A stretch of DNA of 64,000 nucleotides from CALAED01 sp036555725 (lineage in GTDB: Bacteria > Actinomycetota > Actinomycetes > Streptosporangiales > Streptosporangiaceae). The notes beneath the pieces are model-generated. The model was not told the DNA's origin and searched no databases. It worked only from the letters and a program-made list of their open reading frames with translations. The position numbers and the translations under genes were made by a program. The DNA lies in NCBI GenBank assembly GCA_036555725.1, contig DATBKU010000012.1:4158-68157 (forward strand). The letters run 5' to 3'. The stretch's first letter is position 1. Every line of letters starts with the position of its first letter. This document shows, piece by piece, positions 35,901-43,414 of the stretch.

Positions 35901-36914
35901 CTCTTCGGGCGAGCGCGCACGATGTCCGCCGTCAGTCGTAAACGTCTTGACGCGACTCGCCGATATCACCGGTCGATTAATTGTGGATGCAACCAAATTT
36001 GGATCGCCGCATGCCGGGCATTGCGGTCGCGCCCGCAGGCTGTGCCGCACTCCACTCAAGGTCAGGGTATCGAAGGCGAATAGATCGTCCTGCCGGTCAT
36101 CACTCAACCCGGCCAGCCACTTCATGACCTCGAGGGCAATCAACCGCAATCCGATTTCGCGGGTGACCGGCAAGTCCGCCGGCGGCGCAAGCGGAGTCGG
36201 CGCACTGAGCCTGTTTTCCAGATACGCCTCGGCGGACCGATTGCCCTGGAATCGCTGCGCCAGGCAGCCCCAGCAGGCGTTTCGCCGCGGCCGGAAGAGC
36301 GGACCCACCCAGACGGTGGGGCCGACCGGTTTGGCGAGCAGCCACGGGCGTCCGGTGGCCAGGTATTCGGCGTTGAGCCGAGGCAGTTCCGGGTGCAGAT
36401 AGTGATCACAGATCACCACGGAGAGTGAGCCGTCGGGCGATGGCGCGTCGTCGGCCACCCTGATCCCCTCGCGGCGCAGCAGCGTCGCGAACTCGCCGCC
36501 CGGCACCTCGCCGAGGGACACCACCCCGACCGTTCCCGATGCCGCCTCGATGCCGTTCGACGCAGCCCCCGCCGCACCCGACGGCAGCGGGACGCCGGCT
36601 CCAGCCAGGTCCCAGTAGGCCGCCGAGCGCGGTTCTTCCGCCGCGTCCACCAGCCGGAGATGGCCGAGTGCGATCAGCCGCTCGAGGAGATAAAACACCC
36701 GTGCAGCAGGCACTTCCCCGGCTAGCCTGTCGGCGACCTCGGCGGTGGTGTACCTGCCATCGAGGAGGGGCGCGACGCGATGGATCAAGTCCCCTTCGAG
36801 CGTCAGCACCTCATGCTCGGACACGAGGTACACGGCCTCACCCGGCACCTCCGCCACCCGATGGTGTCGCTTGAAGCGGATCCGACGCGGATCCGCTTCG
36901 GCTGTAGCGACCAC
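32961..36914 (-). CDS. E1-like/YcaO/SagB trifunctional azole synthase (apparent fusion)
   Basis: 1317 residues from a GTG 3 nt after the precursor gene. Residues about 1-330: PqqD/E1-like part with zinc pairs ACWGCLAQRF and QCPACGDPN. About 340-780: YcaO with the canonical GKGITDTQARASALGEAVER, GSSLEDAIVQGFLELVERD and AVQRALTELNQFLP, ending LNPIGMFL. From Met787: SagB-type dehydrogenase with ESRRSVRRYADEPIG, YPSAGSVYELELY and YEL repeats. It would bind a leader, form azolines and oxidise them within one chain. The junction has its own RBS and start (see 34554-34571), so it may instead be two genes joined by an indel. It is not a close copy of the other two YcaOs. Confidence 0.88.
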   Translation of the reverse strand: MVATAEADPRRIRFKRHHRVAEVPGEAVYLVSEHEVLTLEGDLIHRVAPLLDGRYTTAEVADRLAGEVPAARVFYLLERLIALGHLRLVDAAEEPRSAAYWDLAGAGVPLPSGAAGAASNGIEAASGTVGVVSLGEVPGGEFATLLRREGIRVADDAPSPDGSLSVVICDHYLHPELPRLNAEYLATGRPWLLAKPVGPTVWVGPLFRPRRNACWGCLAQRFQGNRSAEAYLENRLSAPTPLAPPADLPVTREIGLRLIALEVMKWLAGLSDDRQDDLFAFDTLTLSGVRHSLRARPQCPACGDPNLVASTINRPVISASRVKTFTTDGGHRARSPEEVLDRYENLVSPVTGVVSDLTRIDSQISAIKGYTAGHNPAQGVLDLRTLRAGLRSHNCGKGITDTQARASALGEAVERYSGVFQGDEPRMRASLMELGDDAVHPNECQLYSDEQYRDRYRVNSLGPTFFYVSDPFDEDARLDWTPVWSVTERRHKYLPTSYLYYGYPFDDEPIYAWADSNGNAAGSSLEDAIVQGFLELVERDGVALWWYNRLRRPAVDLDSFREPWFDRIRSVHVQLRRAMWVLDLTSDFGIPTVVAVSRRTDKPAEDILMGFGAHFDPKIAVQRALTELNQFLPAVINVDTAGYANDDEFQLAWWRTATVATQPYLVPDAAQPARNRSSYDNLSSPDLLDDLHTAQSLVEARGMEFLVLDQTRPDLELPVVKVIVPGMRHFWTRFAPGRLYDIPVRLGWLDAPPREADLNPIGMFLLCAGPPWSRPLGGSSRRREQPMGPHLTHRYSFRRDVRLQSEHNDLVISHRWGALTVPDVSPALRTLFEALAFQPVPIDRFADILTANGRQDADVTADLARLHATLDRLPFTLVHSLDVGDRRLLSIIPMATTAIFAARPPTKDQMLRLSRFAFLRRRESTLVVESPLSPYRIELLGAEAWQVVTGHIRPTAIADLAGGAGDEDLEVLRAVAGHLIGAGVLVAAEGAADPADVRFAEDEDEAIQQWAFHDLLFHSRSRLGRHDEDFGATFAFLGKIEPEPAVKRESDHPALPLYRPELNDILDRDPPFTAVLESRRSVRRYADEPIGVRQLGELLYRVARVRGVFGPLHRDILPYESSDRPYPSAGSVYELELYITVHRCDGLAQAIYHYDPAGHRLVRISTDIEHRKALLESAYISAGGGAMPDVLITITARIQRLTWKYDGLAYATALKHVGVLYQTLYLVATAMELAPCGLDAGDTELATQAFGLDWSRESSVGEFILGNRPPQWRPGWSPSMNQATWRPINDPDWATESISAERLEVIRGKPAGRYDAE
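34554..34571 (-). promoter_or_regulatory. Internal Shine-Dalgarno and ATG at the YcaO/SagB junction
   Basis: AGGAGG (34571-34566), a 9-nt spacer and ATG (34556-34554) beginning MGPHLTHRYSF, exactly where the SagB-type region starts. The SagB part could therefore be made separately as a 531-residue protein (32961-34556). Confidence 0.65.
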
Positions 36915-36917
36915 GGA

Positions 36918-37244
36918 TCAGTCCGGCTCACCGGGCTCCGGCGCCGTCTTCTCCGGTTGGCGATCCCGACCGGGAGGAGGGACGCTGCACAGGGTGACGC
37001 AGAAGCACGCGGAGAACGCCGAGTTCGGACCGCTTGCCAAGGACTGAATGGTCAGCGCGTCGGCTGGGGGCGGCGTCAGGCCCTGGATGGTATCGGGATG
37101 GACGGGCACGTCGTACTCGGCCAGAACTCCGTCCGGATCGCGTGCATAACGGGCCGCAAGCGTCGGCTCCATCCACATTCGTGCCCGCAAAGCGGCAAGC
37201 CGGTGGCGTTTGCTGACGGGAAGGGTGAGCTGTCGTGCGGTCAT
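36918..37244 (-). CDS. Putative RiPP precursor with nitrile-hydratase-like (NHLP) leader
   Basis: 108 residues from the ATG at 37244 (GAGG 6 nt upstream). Residues about 14-52 (LAALRARMWMEPTLAARYAR then DPDGVLAEYDVPVHP) follow the NHLP leader pattern. A linker GLTPPPADALTIQSLASGPN leads to a Cys-rich core SAFSACFCVTLCSVPPP at about 75-91, and a Pro/Glu-rich tail follows. Small size, core-like Cys/Ser/Thr cluster and a location 3 nt before an E1-YcaO-SagB gene point to an azole peptide precursor. A longer frame from 37370 has no RBS and no homologous content. Not similar to the six precursors at 15.5-16.9 kb. Confidence 0.75.
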   Translation of the reverse strand: MTARQLTLPVSKRHRLAALRARMWMEPTLAARYARDPDGVLAEYDVPVHPDTIQGLTPPPADALTIQSLASGPNSAFSACFCVTLCSVPPPGRDRQPEKTAPEPGEPD

Positions 37245-37586
37245 GTGGAACCTCAGAACGTTCTCGTGCGCCAAACAGGTCATGGACATGAGATCACCGG
37301 GCACGGTAGACAACATCGGGGGCGGCCATCGTCCGGTTGTGTGCGGTTGCTGTACGGCTAGCCAACTCAAGTCTCTCCGCGACGCCGTTGCCCCGGTAGT
37401 GCACCCCTCATCGATCTGGCATGACGTTAGTCATTCTGGTCGCAGCCCTACGACGCTCCGTGGCGCACCGATTCGGGAGAGTTGCATAATTTGAGGTTTG
37501 ACAAATTGTCAAAACTCGACACTTCTGCGCTGATATGAGTCAATACTACCGATCGTCGATCGGGGCCACGGGGGTAAGGGGCCATC
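37245..37586. other. 342-nt divergent intergenic region
   Basis: No gene is seen. It must hold the promoters of the NHLP-type precursor operon (minus) and of the histidine kinase gene (plus). The only strong element is the palindrome at 37497-37513. Confidence 0.6.
37497..37513. promoter_or_regulatory. TTTGACA-AAT-TGTCAAA palindrome
   Basis: A perfect 7-3-7 inverted repeat that presents a TTGACA -35-like hexamer on both strands. It lies 74 nt before the kinase gene. A candidate operator, possibly for the adjacent two-component response regulator, covering divergent promoters. Confidence 0.5.
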
Positions 37587-38738
37587 ATGGACACGACGCC
37601 CGAAAAGGCGGCGCGATTCGCCTTCTGGGCTGCCATGATCGTCATGCTGGGATACTTCATGATCCCGGCTGCCGCGGTCGTGGCCGATCAAACCGGATTT
37701 GTCCATGTGCTGTTCGCCATTGGCAGCCTCACCTTGCTCGGGCTCCTGCAGATCGGTCACACCGTCTACGGGCTCACCCGGCGCGCCGATGGCGGGTGGC
37801 GGCTGCCGCTGTTCTTCGTTCCGTCGTGGACACTGCCGGTACAGGTGCTCTTCACGTACGCGCCCATCTGGTGGTTCGGCGAGCCATGGCTCGGCATTCC
37901 GGCATTTCTCGCCTGCACCGTACTTCTGATTCTGCCCATGCCGCGGTCGCTGCTCGCCTTCGCCGCGATCGTGATCGTCGAGGTGCCGCTGGCCCGGGCG
38001 GCCGGCTTCACGATGTCCAGAAGCCTGTACGCGGCCCTGTCCGTGATGCTGACCGGGGTGGCGCTCTTCGGCCTCATCCGCCTCGCCACGATGGTGCACG
38101 AGCTCTACCGGGCCAGAGCCGAACTCGCCCGCCTCGCCGTCGCCGAGGAGCGGCTGCGGTTCGCGCGCGATCTACATGACCTGCTCGGCCACCGGCTCTC
38201 CGTGGTTGCGCTCAAGAGCGAGCTAGCATCGCGATTCCTGCCTGCCGACCCGGACAAGGCACGGGAGCAGATGAGCGACATCACCGAAATCGTGCACAAG
38301 GCGCTGTCCGACGTACGCCGGGTGGCCCACGACTATCGCGGAATGTCTTTCGAGGAGGAACTCGGCGCCCTCACGTCCGTGCTCGAGAGCGCCGGCATCA
38401 CGTGCCGGGTCAACGCCGCCGCGCGGGGCGTCTCCCCTGGCGCCATGGCGGCGCTGACCTGGGCGCTCCGCGAGGGCACGACCAATGTGCTGCGACACAG
38501 CAAGGCGAGTGTGTGCACGATCCAAACCGAGTTGCGCGGCGACCTGGTGTACCTGGAAATCGTGAATGACGGCGCCCCGAGCCGGCATGCCGAGGACGGC
38601 GCCGACCGCCCGGGGGGCGGAATTCCAGGGCTGATCGAGCGGGTCACGATGGTCGGCGGCCGCGCGGTCGCCGAACGATGCACAGACGATCTATTCCGAC
38701 TAATGGTGGAGGTCCCACGGGATGGCACCGTGTCTTAG
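37587..38738 (+). CDS. Sensor histidine kinase (DesK/NarX type)
   Basis: 383 residues. Five or six N-terminal membrane segments (about 10-165), a short coiled linker (ELYRARAELARLAVAEERLR), the HisKA_3 phosphoacceptor in FARDLHDLLGHRLSVV, and an HATPase with N-box ALREGTTNVLRHS and G-box PGGGIPGLIERV. Typical partner of NarL regulators, encoded 51 nt downstream. Placed beside two RiPP loci, so it may sense cell-envelope stress or the peptide product (inference). Confidence 0.93.
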   Translation: MDTTPEKAARFAFWAAMIVMLGYFMIPAAAVVADQTGFVHVLFAIGSLTLLGLLQIGHTVYGLTRRADGGWRLPLFFVPSWTLPVQVLFTYAPIWWFGEPWLGIPAFLACTVLLILPMPRSLLAFAAIVIVEVPLARAAGFTMSRSLYAALSVMLTGVALFGLIRLATMVHELYRARAELARLAVAEERLRFARDLHDLLGHRLSVVALKSELASRFLPADPDKAREQMSDITEIVHKALSDVRRVAHDYRGMSFEEELGALTSVLESAGITCRVNAAARGVSPGAMAALTWALREGTTNVLRHSKASVCTIQTELRGDLVYLEIVNDGAPSRHAEDGADRPGGGIPGLIERVTMVGGRAVAERCTDDLFRLMVEVPRDGTVS

Positions 38739-38789
38739 TGCCCGTCCATCTGACCGCCCTGTTTCCGCTCTTGGCACGCTGGAGAACCC

Positions 38790-39401
38790 GTGAGTGTGAT
38801 TCGCGTCCTCATCGCCGAGGATATGAATTTGCTGCGGGACGCCCTGGTTTCCCTCCTTTCCTTCGAAGAGGACATCGAGGTCGTCGCCGAGCTGGAGCGG
38901 GGCGACGCCATCGTGCCGACCGCGATGAGCACGCAGCCAGATGTGGCGGTCATCGATATCGGGCTGCCCGGCATGGACGGCCTCACCGCGGCGGCCCAGC
39001 TGCACGAGATGCTGCCGGACTGTCGCGTCCTCATCCTGACGAGCTATGGCAGACCTGGTGAGCTGCGCAAATCACTGGAGGTGCGGGCGGCGGGGTTCGT
39101 GGTGAAGGACGCGCCCGCGGCCTATCTGGCCGATGCGATCCGGCGGGTGGCCCGAGGCGAACGGGTCATCGACACCGAACTCGCCGCCACGGCGATCGAG
39201 GTGGGAGACAACCCGCTGACCCCGCGCGAGCGGGCCGTTCTCGTGTGCATCGCCCAAGGGGCCTCGGTGGAGGATGCCGCCGCGCAGGTGCATCTCTCAC
39301 CCGGAACCGTACGCAACTACCTGTCTACGATCATCGCCAAAGTGGGCGCGCGAAACCGCGTGGACGCCATCAGAATCGCCCGCGACTACGGCTGGATTTG
39401 A
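38790..39401 (+). CDS. NarL/LuxR-type response regulator
   Basis: 203 residues from a GTG with GGAG upstream. Receiver domain (about 1-120) with acidic ED near residue 10, phosphoacceptor Asp in VAVIDIGLPGMDG and Lys in GFVVKDAPA. LuxR HTH at the C-terminus (LTPRERAVLVCIAQGASVED and VHLSPGTVRNYLSTII). Cognate to the preceding kinase. The targets are unknown; the palindrome at 37497-37513 is a candidate. Confidence 0.94.
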   Translation: MSVIRVLIAEDMNLLRDALVSLLSFEEDIEVVAELERGDAIVPTAMSTQPDVAVIDIGLPGMDGLTAAAQLHEMLPDCRVLILTSYGRPGELRKSLEVRAAGFVVKDAPAAYLADAIRRVARGERVIDTELAATAIEVGDNPLTPRERAVLVCIAQGASVEDAAAQVHLSPGTVRNYLSTIIAKVGARNRVDAIRIARDYGWI

Positions 39402-39457
39402 ATGACGACGGTTGCCGGCACCCTCGCGAGGAATTGTTGCGCCATGCGCAAGCCGGT

Positions 39458-39502
39458 CGGCGGCCGGGCAGATGGCCTCGGTGACCAAATGCCCGGCCGC
39501 CG
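39458..39502. terminator. Bidirectional terminator hairpin
   Basis: CGGCGGCCGGGCA (39458-39470) and TGCCCGGCCGCCG (39490-39502), a perfect 13-bp stem with a 19-nt loop, between two convergent genes (response regulator and reductase). Confidence 0.75.
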
Positions 39503-39507
39503 GGTGA

Positions 39508-40062
39508 TCAGGAGGCGAGCGGGCGGTAGGTCGCGATGATCACACCGGTGCTGGTCGACTGGGCCTGCACCAGCTCGAGCTTCCGCAACGCGGCGTCATC
39601 GGCGAACAGCTTCTTGCGGCCCCCGCCGGCGATCACCGGACTGATGACCAGCTCCAGCTGGTCCAGCAGGTCGTGCTCGAGCAGGGACGCGACCAGGCCG
39701 GGGCTACCGGCGACCGCGATGTCCTTGCCCTCGCCCGCCTTGAGCTGCTTGACGGCGGAGGCCAGGTCGCCCTTGATCAGGTCGCTGTTCTGCCAGTCGT
39801 CGACATTGTCCCGCGTGGTGGAGACGACGTACTTGGGCGAGTTGTTGATCCAGTCCGCGAACGACGCATCCTCGCCGGTATAACTCGGCCAGAACCCCGC
39901 CCACATCTCGTACGTCACGCGCCCGAGAAGCACTGTGTCGCAGCTGTCGAGCGTCTTGGACAGCGCCGCGGCCATTTCCTCGTCAAACGTGAACTGCCAC
40001 TGATCCGGTGACTCGACGACGCCGTCTACCGAGATGAACAGGCCCGAAATCACCTTGCGCAT
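39508..40062 (-). CDS. Dihydrofolate-reductase-like (RibD C-domain) protein
   Basis: 184 residues. MRKVISGLFISVDGVVESPDQW at the start, LLGRVTYEMWAGFWP, YVVSTT and the C-terminal LVISPVIAGGGRKLF-type block define the RibD_C/DHFR-like family of small actinobacterial reductases. The dinucleotide-binding region is present as IAVAGSPGLVASLL. The substrate is unknown. It follows the AraC gene on the same strand by 69 nt, and that gene may regulate it. Confidence 0.9.
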   Translation of the reverse strand: MRKVISGLFISVDGVVESPDQWQFTFDEEMAAALSKTLDSCDTVLLGRVTYEMWAGFWPSYTGEDASFADWINNSPKYVVSTTRDNVDDWQNSDLIKGDLASAVKQLKAGEGKDIAVAGSPGLVASLLEHDLLDQLELVISPVIAGGGRKKLFADDAALRKLELVQAQSTSTGVIIATYRPLAS

Positions 40063-40131
40063 GATGATGACCCCCTTCTGTTTCCCCTGGCCCCGATGGC
40101 CGCGCCTGGGAGGCTAGGTGATCGCGAGCGC

Positions 40132-40833
40132 TCAGGTCTTGTACAGGAGCGACAGCGGCAACGCCGGTTGCGGTGCGCTCAACTGGGTGGCCGTACGTCC
40201 GACGTAGCGAGCCAGCGACCGCGCCAGGTGCGGCTGGTCGAAGTATCCGAGCCGGTGGACCACGTCGTGGGCCGCCACGCCTTCCTGGATCAGGACGGCC
40301 GCCTGCCTGGCGCGCTCGATCTGCCGGATGGCACCTTGAGTCAGCCCGGTCACCGCCACGAAGCGCCGTTGGACGGTACGTTCGGACACCCCCGGCGACG
40401 CACCGCGAAGCACCGCGCCGACGATCGGGTCGCCGACCAGAACCTCCTCGCGCACCAGCCGCCGTACGAACGCCTCGGCGTTGTCGTAGCCGGGCCGGCG
40501 CCAGGTGGAGCCCTTCAGCCAGAACGACCTGCGCGTCGCATCCGGGATCTGGACGGTGCCGTTGACGAGCCGGCCGGCCGGGAGATGCGGCATCGACGTG
40601 CCGGGCTGGAAGCTGATCCCGAAGAACGTCGACTCCTCGGGAACCGGCGCCGGAGTCGCCGCGGGCTCCGGCCCATGTACGGCCGCGTAGACCTGGCCGC
40701 GTTGCTCCCAGAAGACCAGATCCCAGTCCGACGACGCGATCGACATCATCCGGCTGACCGCGGAGCTGCGGCTCCGCCACACCCGCTGGATGTACGGCGA
40801 ATCCGACGGACGGCTCTCGATCTCCAAGCCCAT
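40132..40833 (-). CDS. AraC-family transcriptional regulator
   Basis: 233 residues from the ATG at 40833 (AAGGGGG upstream). The C-terminal double HTH reads SERTVQRRFVAVTGLTQGAI and HDVVHRLGYFDQPHLARSLA. The N-terminal ligand part (FFGISFQPGTSMPHLPAGRL) is of the short type found in actinobacterial AraC proteins that sit beside RibD_C-like reductases. A longer reading from 40962 overlaps the permease gene and has no homology. Confidence 0.9.
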   Translation of the reverse strand: MGLEIESRPSDSPYIQRVWRSRSSAVSRMMSIASSDWDLVFWEQRGQVYAAVHGPEPAATPAPVPEESTFFGISFQPGTSMPHLPAGRLVNGTVQIPDATRRSFWLKGSTWRRPGYDNAEAFVRRLVREEVLVGDPIVGAVLRGASPGVSERTVQRRFVAVTGLTQGAIRQIERARQAAVLIQEGVAAHDVVHRLGYFDQPHLARSLARYVGRTATQLSAPQPALPLSLLYKT

Positions 40834-40933
40834 CCGGACCCCCTTGCCTCGGCCGGCCGCTGCGGAGCGAACAGTCTGGCACGAGGAGGACACAGGGCAG
40901 ACGAGATCGCCGGCACCGCGCGGCCGCCGGCGC

Positions 40934-42112
40934 TCACCCTCCGTCGGGACGGGTGCCCTCATGTGCCGCGTGATCGGTGTCGGGCGAGCCGCCCATCATC
41001 TTCAGCATGGGGATGCCGCCGGTACGGGCGAAGCGGATGAGCAGGACGGTGGCCAAGGTCAGGAAGGCGATGTTGAGCCAGGTGGTGTAGTTCCAGGAGA
41101 AGTTGGCCTCCATCACCACCGTGGCGTTGCGTTCGGCGGGGATCAGGCCGGTGACGCCGAACAGGAGCTCGATGGCGTACCCGGCGACGACCATCGCGAC
41201 GTAGAAGGTGACGGTGATGAACAGCGCGGTGCGCAGCCCGTAGTACTTCCGATAGATGTTGATGATCGGCAGGATGATCAGGTCGGCGAAGATGAACGCC
41301 ACCACGCCGCCGAAGCTGATCCCGCCGTTCCACAGCACCGCGGCGAGCGGCACGTTGCCGATGGAGCAGACGAACGACAAGATCGCCACGATCGGGCCGA
41401 CGATCGGGCCCCAGATCTTCGCCGCCAGCGGGTGGCCGGTGAAGAAGAGCGCGTTCCAGAACGAGTCGGGCACCCAGGCGGCGATCGCACCCGCGATGAG
41501 CAGGCCGATGATCAGGTCGCGGAGGATTGCGGCCCACTCCATCACGAACACATGCGACACCGAGGTGAAGCCCGCGCCGGAGAACAGCCGCCGGGCGAAC
41601 CTCCCGTCCCGCTGGACCGACATGTCCATGGCCGCGTGGCCCTCCATGGAGCCGGCCAGGCCCTTCGCGGCCTGCGTCCGGGCCGCGCGCAGCAGCCGCT
41701 CCCGCAGGAACAGCCGGAACAGCACCGCCAGCACCACGATCATGATCGGGCCGCCGATGAACTCGGCCGCGGTGAACTGCCAGCCCATCAGCAGCGCCAG
41801 GATGATGCCCAGCTCGATCACGAGGTTGGTGGAGCCGATCTCGAAGGCCATCGCCGCGATGAAGCTGGCGCCCTTGCGGAACAGCGAGCGTGCCAGCGCC
41901 ACCGCCGCATAGGAACACGACGAGGACGCCGCCCCGAGCCCGGCGGCGATCGCCACCGTCTTCGGCCGGTCATCGCCCAGCAGCCGGAGGATCGTGGACC
42001 GGCGCACCACGGCCTGCACGACCGCCGACAGCGCGAAGCCGAGGATCAGCGCCCAGAGGATCTCCCAGGTCATCGAGCCGGCCAACTCCAGAGCGTGGCC
42101 GATGGCGCCCAT
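40934..42112 (-). CDS. Permease (ArsP/UPF0718, DUF318 type)
   Basis: 392 residues with about eight to ten membrane segments. AAGLGAASSSCSYAAVALAR and ASFIAAMAFEIGSTNLVIEL are the conserved blocks of the permease family that includes ArsP organoarsenical exporters; the C-terminal half repeats the pattern (SIGNVPLAAVLWNGGISFGG). A Cys-containing CSYA motif could bind metal or metalloid. An ATACCC-N5-GGGTAT box lies 39 nt upstream of the start, suggesting metal-responsive control. The substrate is not identified. Confidence 0.87.
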   Translation of the reverse strand: MGAIGHALELAGSMTWEILWALILGFALSAVVQAVVRRSTILRLLGDDRPKTVAIAAGLGAASSSCSYAAVALARSLFRKGASFIAAMAFEIGSTNLVIELGIILALLMGWQFTAAEFIGGPIMIVVLAVLFRLFLRERLLRAARTQAAKGLAGSMEGHAAMDMSVQRDGRFARRLFSGAGFTSVSHVFVMEWAAILRDLIIGLLIAGAIAAWVPDSFWNALFFTGHPLAAKIWGPIVGPIVAILSFVCSIGNVPLAAVLWNGGISFGGVVAFIFADLIILPIINIYRKYYGLRTALFITVTFYVAMVVAGYAIELLFGVTGLIPAERNATVVMEANFSWNYTTWLNIAFLTLATVLLIRFARTGGIPMLKMMGGSPDTDHAAHEGTRPDGG

Positions 42113-42150
42113 CGCGATCTCCCTCAAGTACGTTTCACTACATCACGACC

Positions 42151-42167
42151 ATACCCCTAAAGGGTAT
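42151..42167. promoter_or_regulatory. ATACCC-N5-GGGTAT operator (CsoR-like)
   Basis: Perfect 6-5-6 inverted repeat upstream of the permease gene. It resembles the G-tract operators of CsoR/DUF156 copper-type sensors of actinobacteria. No csoR gene lies in the window. Confidence 0.55.
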
Positions 42168-42248
42168 CCAAACGGGAAAAATGCCTCCATCGTTACCGCC
42201 GCCGGCGAGGGCGTCTTCTTCGGCTCCCGCGCCTGGATCATCAGCTGC

Positions 42249-42887
42249 CTACGACCGGACGGCGGATGACAGGAGGCGGCGCAGGGCGGGGATGTCGCCG
42301 GTGGCGCTGCCGTCGGACAGCATTGTGTCGAGCGCGGCCGAGTCGGCGAGTACGTCGTTGAGGGTCTGCGGATCGGTACGAAGGGTGGCGGCGGGATCGG
42401 CGGGCTCGCCCGGCTCGATACGCACGCGGCCTTCCTCCGTACGGACGGTCCACACGCGGTCGTCGAGCTCGAGCCGATAGATAGTCGCGGGCGCCATGGG
42501 GTCGGGGTGGACCGAACCCCGCAGAAACAGCAGTACGGAGGTCGCGCTCAGCGCCACAGGCTCGGGCGGAAACGGCACCCGGAGCCCCCAGCCGCCCAGG
42601 GCCAGCAGGATCGGCTCCAGCTCCCGTCCCCACGCGGTGAGGTCGTACACCCACGAACCGGCCGGGGGCGGCAGCCTGCGGCGGCGGACGACACCGCGCG
42701 CCTCGAGCTCGCGCAGCCGGTCGGCGAGCATGTTGGAGCTCGCGCCGGGCAGCGCACGGCGCAGGTCGGAGAAGCGCTGCGGGCCGAAGAGCAGCTCGCG
42801 CACGACGAGCAGCGCCCACCGCTCCCCCACAACGTCGAGGGCGCGGGCGATCGCACAGGCGTCCCGATAGCTCCGAGTCGTCGGCAT
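42249..42887 (-). CDS. HxlR-family regulator with C-terminal SCP2-like domain
   Basis: 212 residues from the ATG at 42887 (PTTRSYRDACAIARALDVVG). The winged HTH reads ERWALLVVRELLFGPQRFSD and GASSNMLADRLRELEARGVV; the last ~90 residues (LDDRVWTVRTEEGRVRIEPG) look like a sterol-carrier-type fold, as in many actinobacterial HxlR proteins. Divergent from the VOC gene across a perfect palindrome that is probably its operator. Confidence 0.9.
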   Translation of the reverse strand: MPTTRSYRDACAIARALDVVGERWALLVVRELLFGPQRFSDLRRALPGASSNMLADRLRELEARGVVRRRRLPPPAGSWVYDLTAWGRELEPILLALGGWGLRVPFPPEPVALSATSVLLFLRGSVHPDPMAPATIYRLELDDRVWTVRTEEGRVRIEPGEPADPAATLRTDPQTLNDVLADSAALDTMLSDGSATGDIPALRRLLSSAVRS

Positions 42888-42914
42888 ACTTTGATGGTAA
42901 CGTGCAATCATCTA

Positions 42915-42929
42915 GTTGTTTTTAACAAC
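42915..42929. promoter_or_regulatory. GTTGTT-TTT-AACAAC operator
   Basis: Perfect 6-3-6 inverted repeat centred in the 57-nt gap between the divergent HxlR and VOC genes, so occupancy would affect both promoters. Confidence 0.6.
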
Positions 42930-42944
42930 CAGAGAGGAATGGTC

Positions 42945-43325
42945 ATGGGACATCCGGTCGTGCACTTCGAGATCATCGGAACCGACCCGGCCAAGCTGCG
43001 CGGTTACTACGGCGACCTGTTCGGATGGGAGTACGACACGAGCGGGCCGGTCGCGGCGGCGGTCTCCGAGCAGGGCAACTACGGGTTTGTGCGTCCTATG
43101 GGGAGCGGCGACGGCATCCCGGGCGGGGTCGGCGGCGGCGTGGGCTACGACAGCCATGTGGTCTTCTACGTCGGCGTCCCGGACGTCGAGGCCGCACTCC
43201 AGCGGGCCGAAAGCCTCGGCGGGACGCGCCGGATGGGGCCCGAGCGGGCACCGGGCCGCGACCTCGTCGTGGGCCACTTCACCGACCCCGAGGGCAACCT
43301 CATCGGCCTCGCCGGCCCCGCGTAA
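42945..43325 (+). CDS. VOC-family (glyoxalase/dioxygenase-like) protein
   Basis: 126 residues. HPVVHFEIIGTDPAKLRGYY, GWEYD, VGVPDVEAALQRAESLGG and FTDPEGNLIGLAG form the paired beta-alpha-beta modules of the vicinal oxygen chelate fold, with His and Glu metal ligands at the expected ends. ATG at 42945 with AGAGG upstream; an ATG 6 nt earlier is also possible. Likely the regulated target of the divergent HxlR gene. Substrate unknown. Confidence 0.9.
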   Translation: MGHPVVHFEIIGTDPAKLRGYYGDLFGWEYDTSGPVAAAVSEQGNYGFVRPMGSGDGIPGGVGGGVGYDSHVVFYVGVPDVEAALQRAESLGGTRRMGPERAPGRDLVVGHFTDPEGNLIGLAGPA

Positions 43326-43414
43326 ACCGCAACCGGGCCGGCATCATCCGCGACCGGCCCGGCGTAAACCAGCGACCGCCCCGCGTAAACCCGCGACCGG
43401 GCTGGCCGCGCCGA

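Noticed and set aside
37245..37370. N-terminal extension of the NHLP-type precursor from the ATG at 37370
   Set aside because: No RBS, no leader-like content, and the ATG at 37244 has GAGG at good spacing with the leader pattern starting right after it.
40934..42112. Arsenic resistance operon together with the ArsC-like gene at 5.4 kb
   Set aside because: The two genes are 35 kb apart, no ArsR or ArsB is seen, and the upstream box resembles a copper-type operator.
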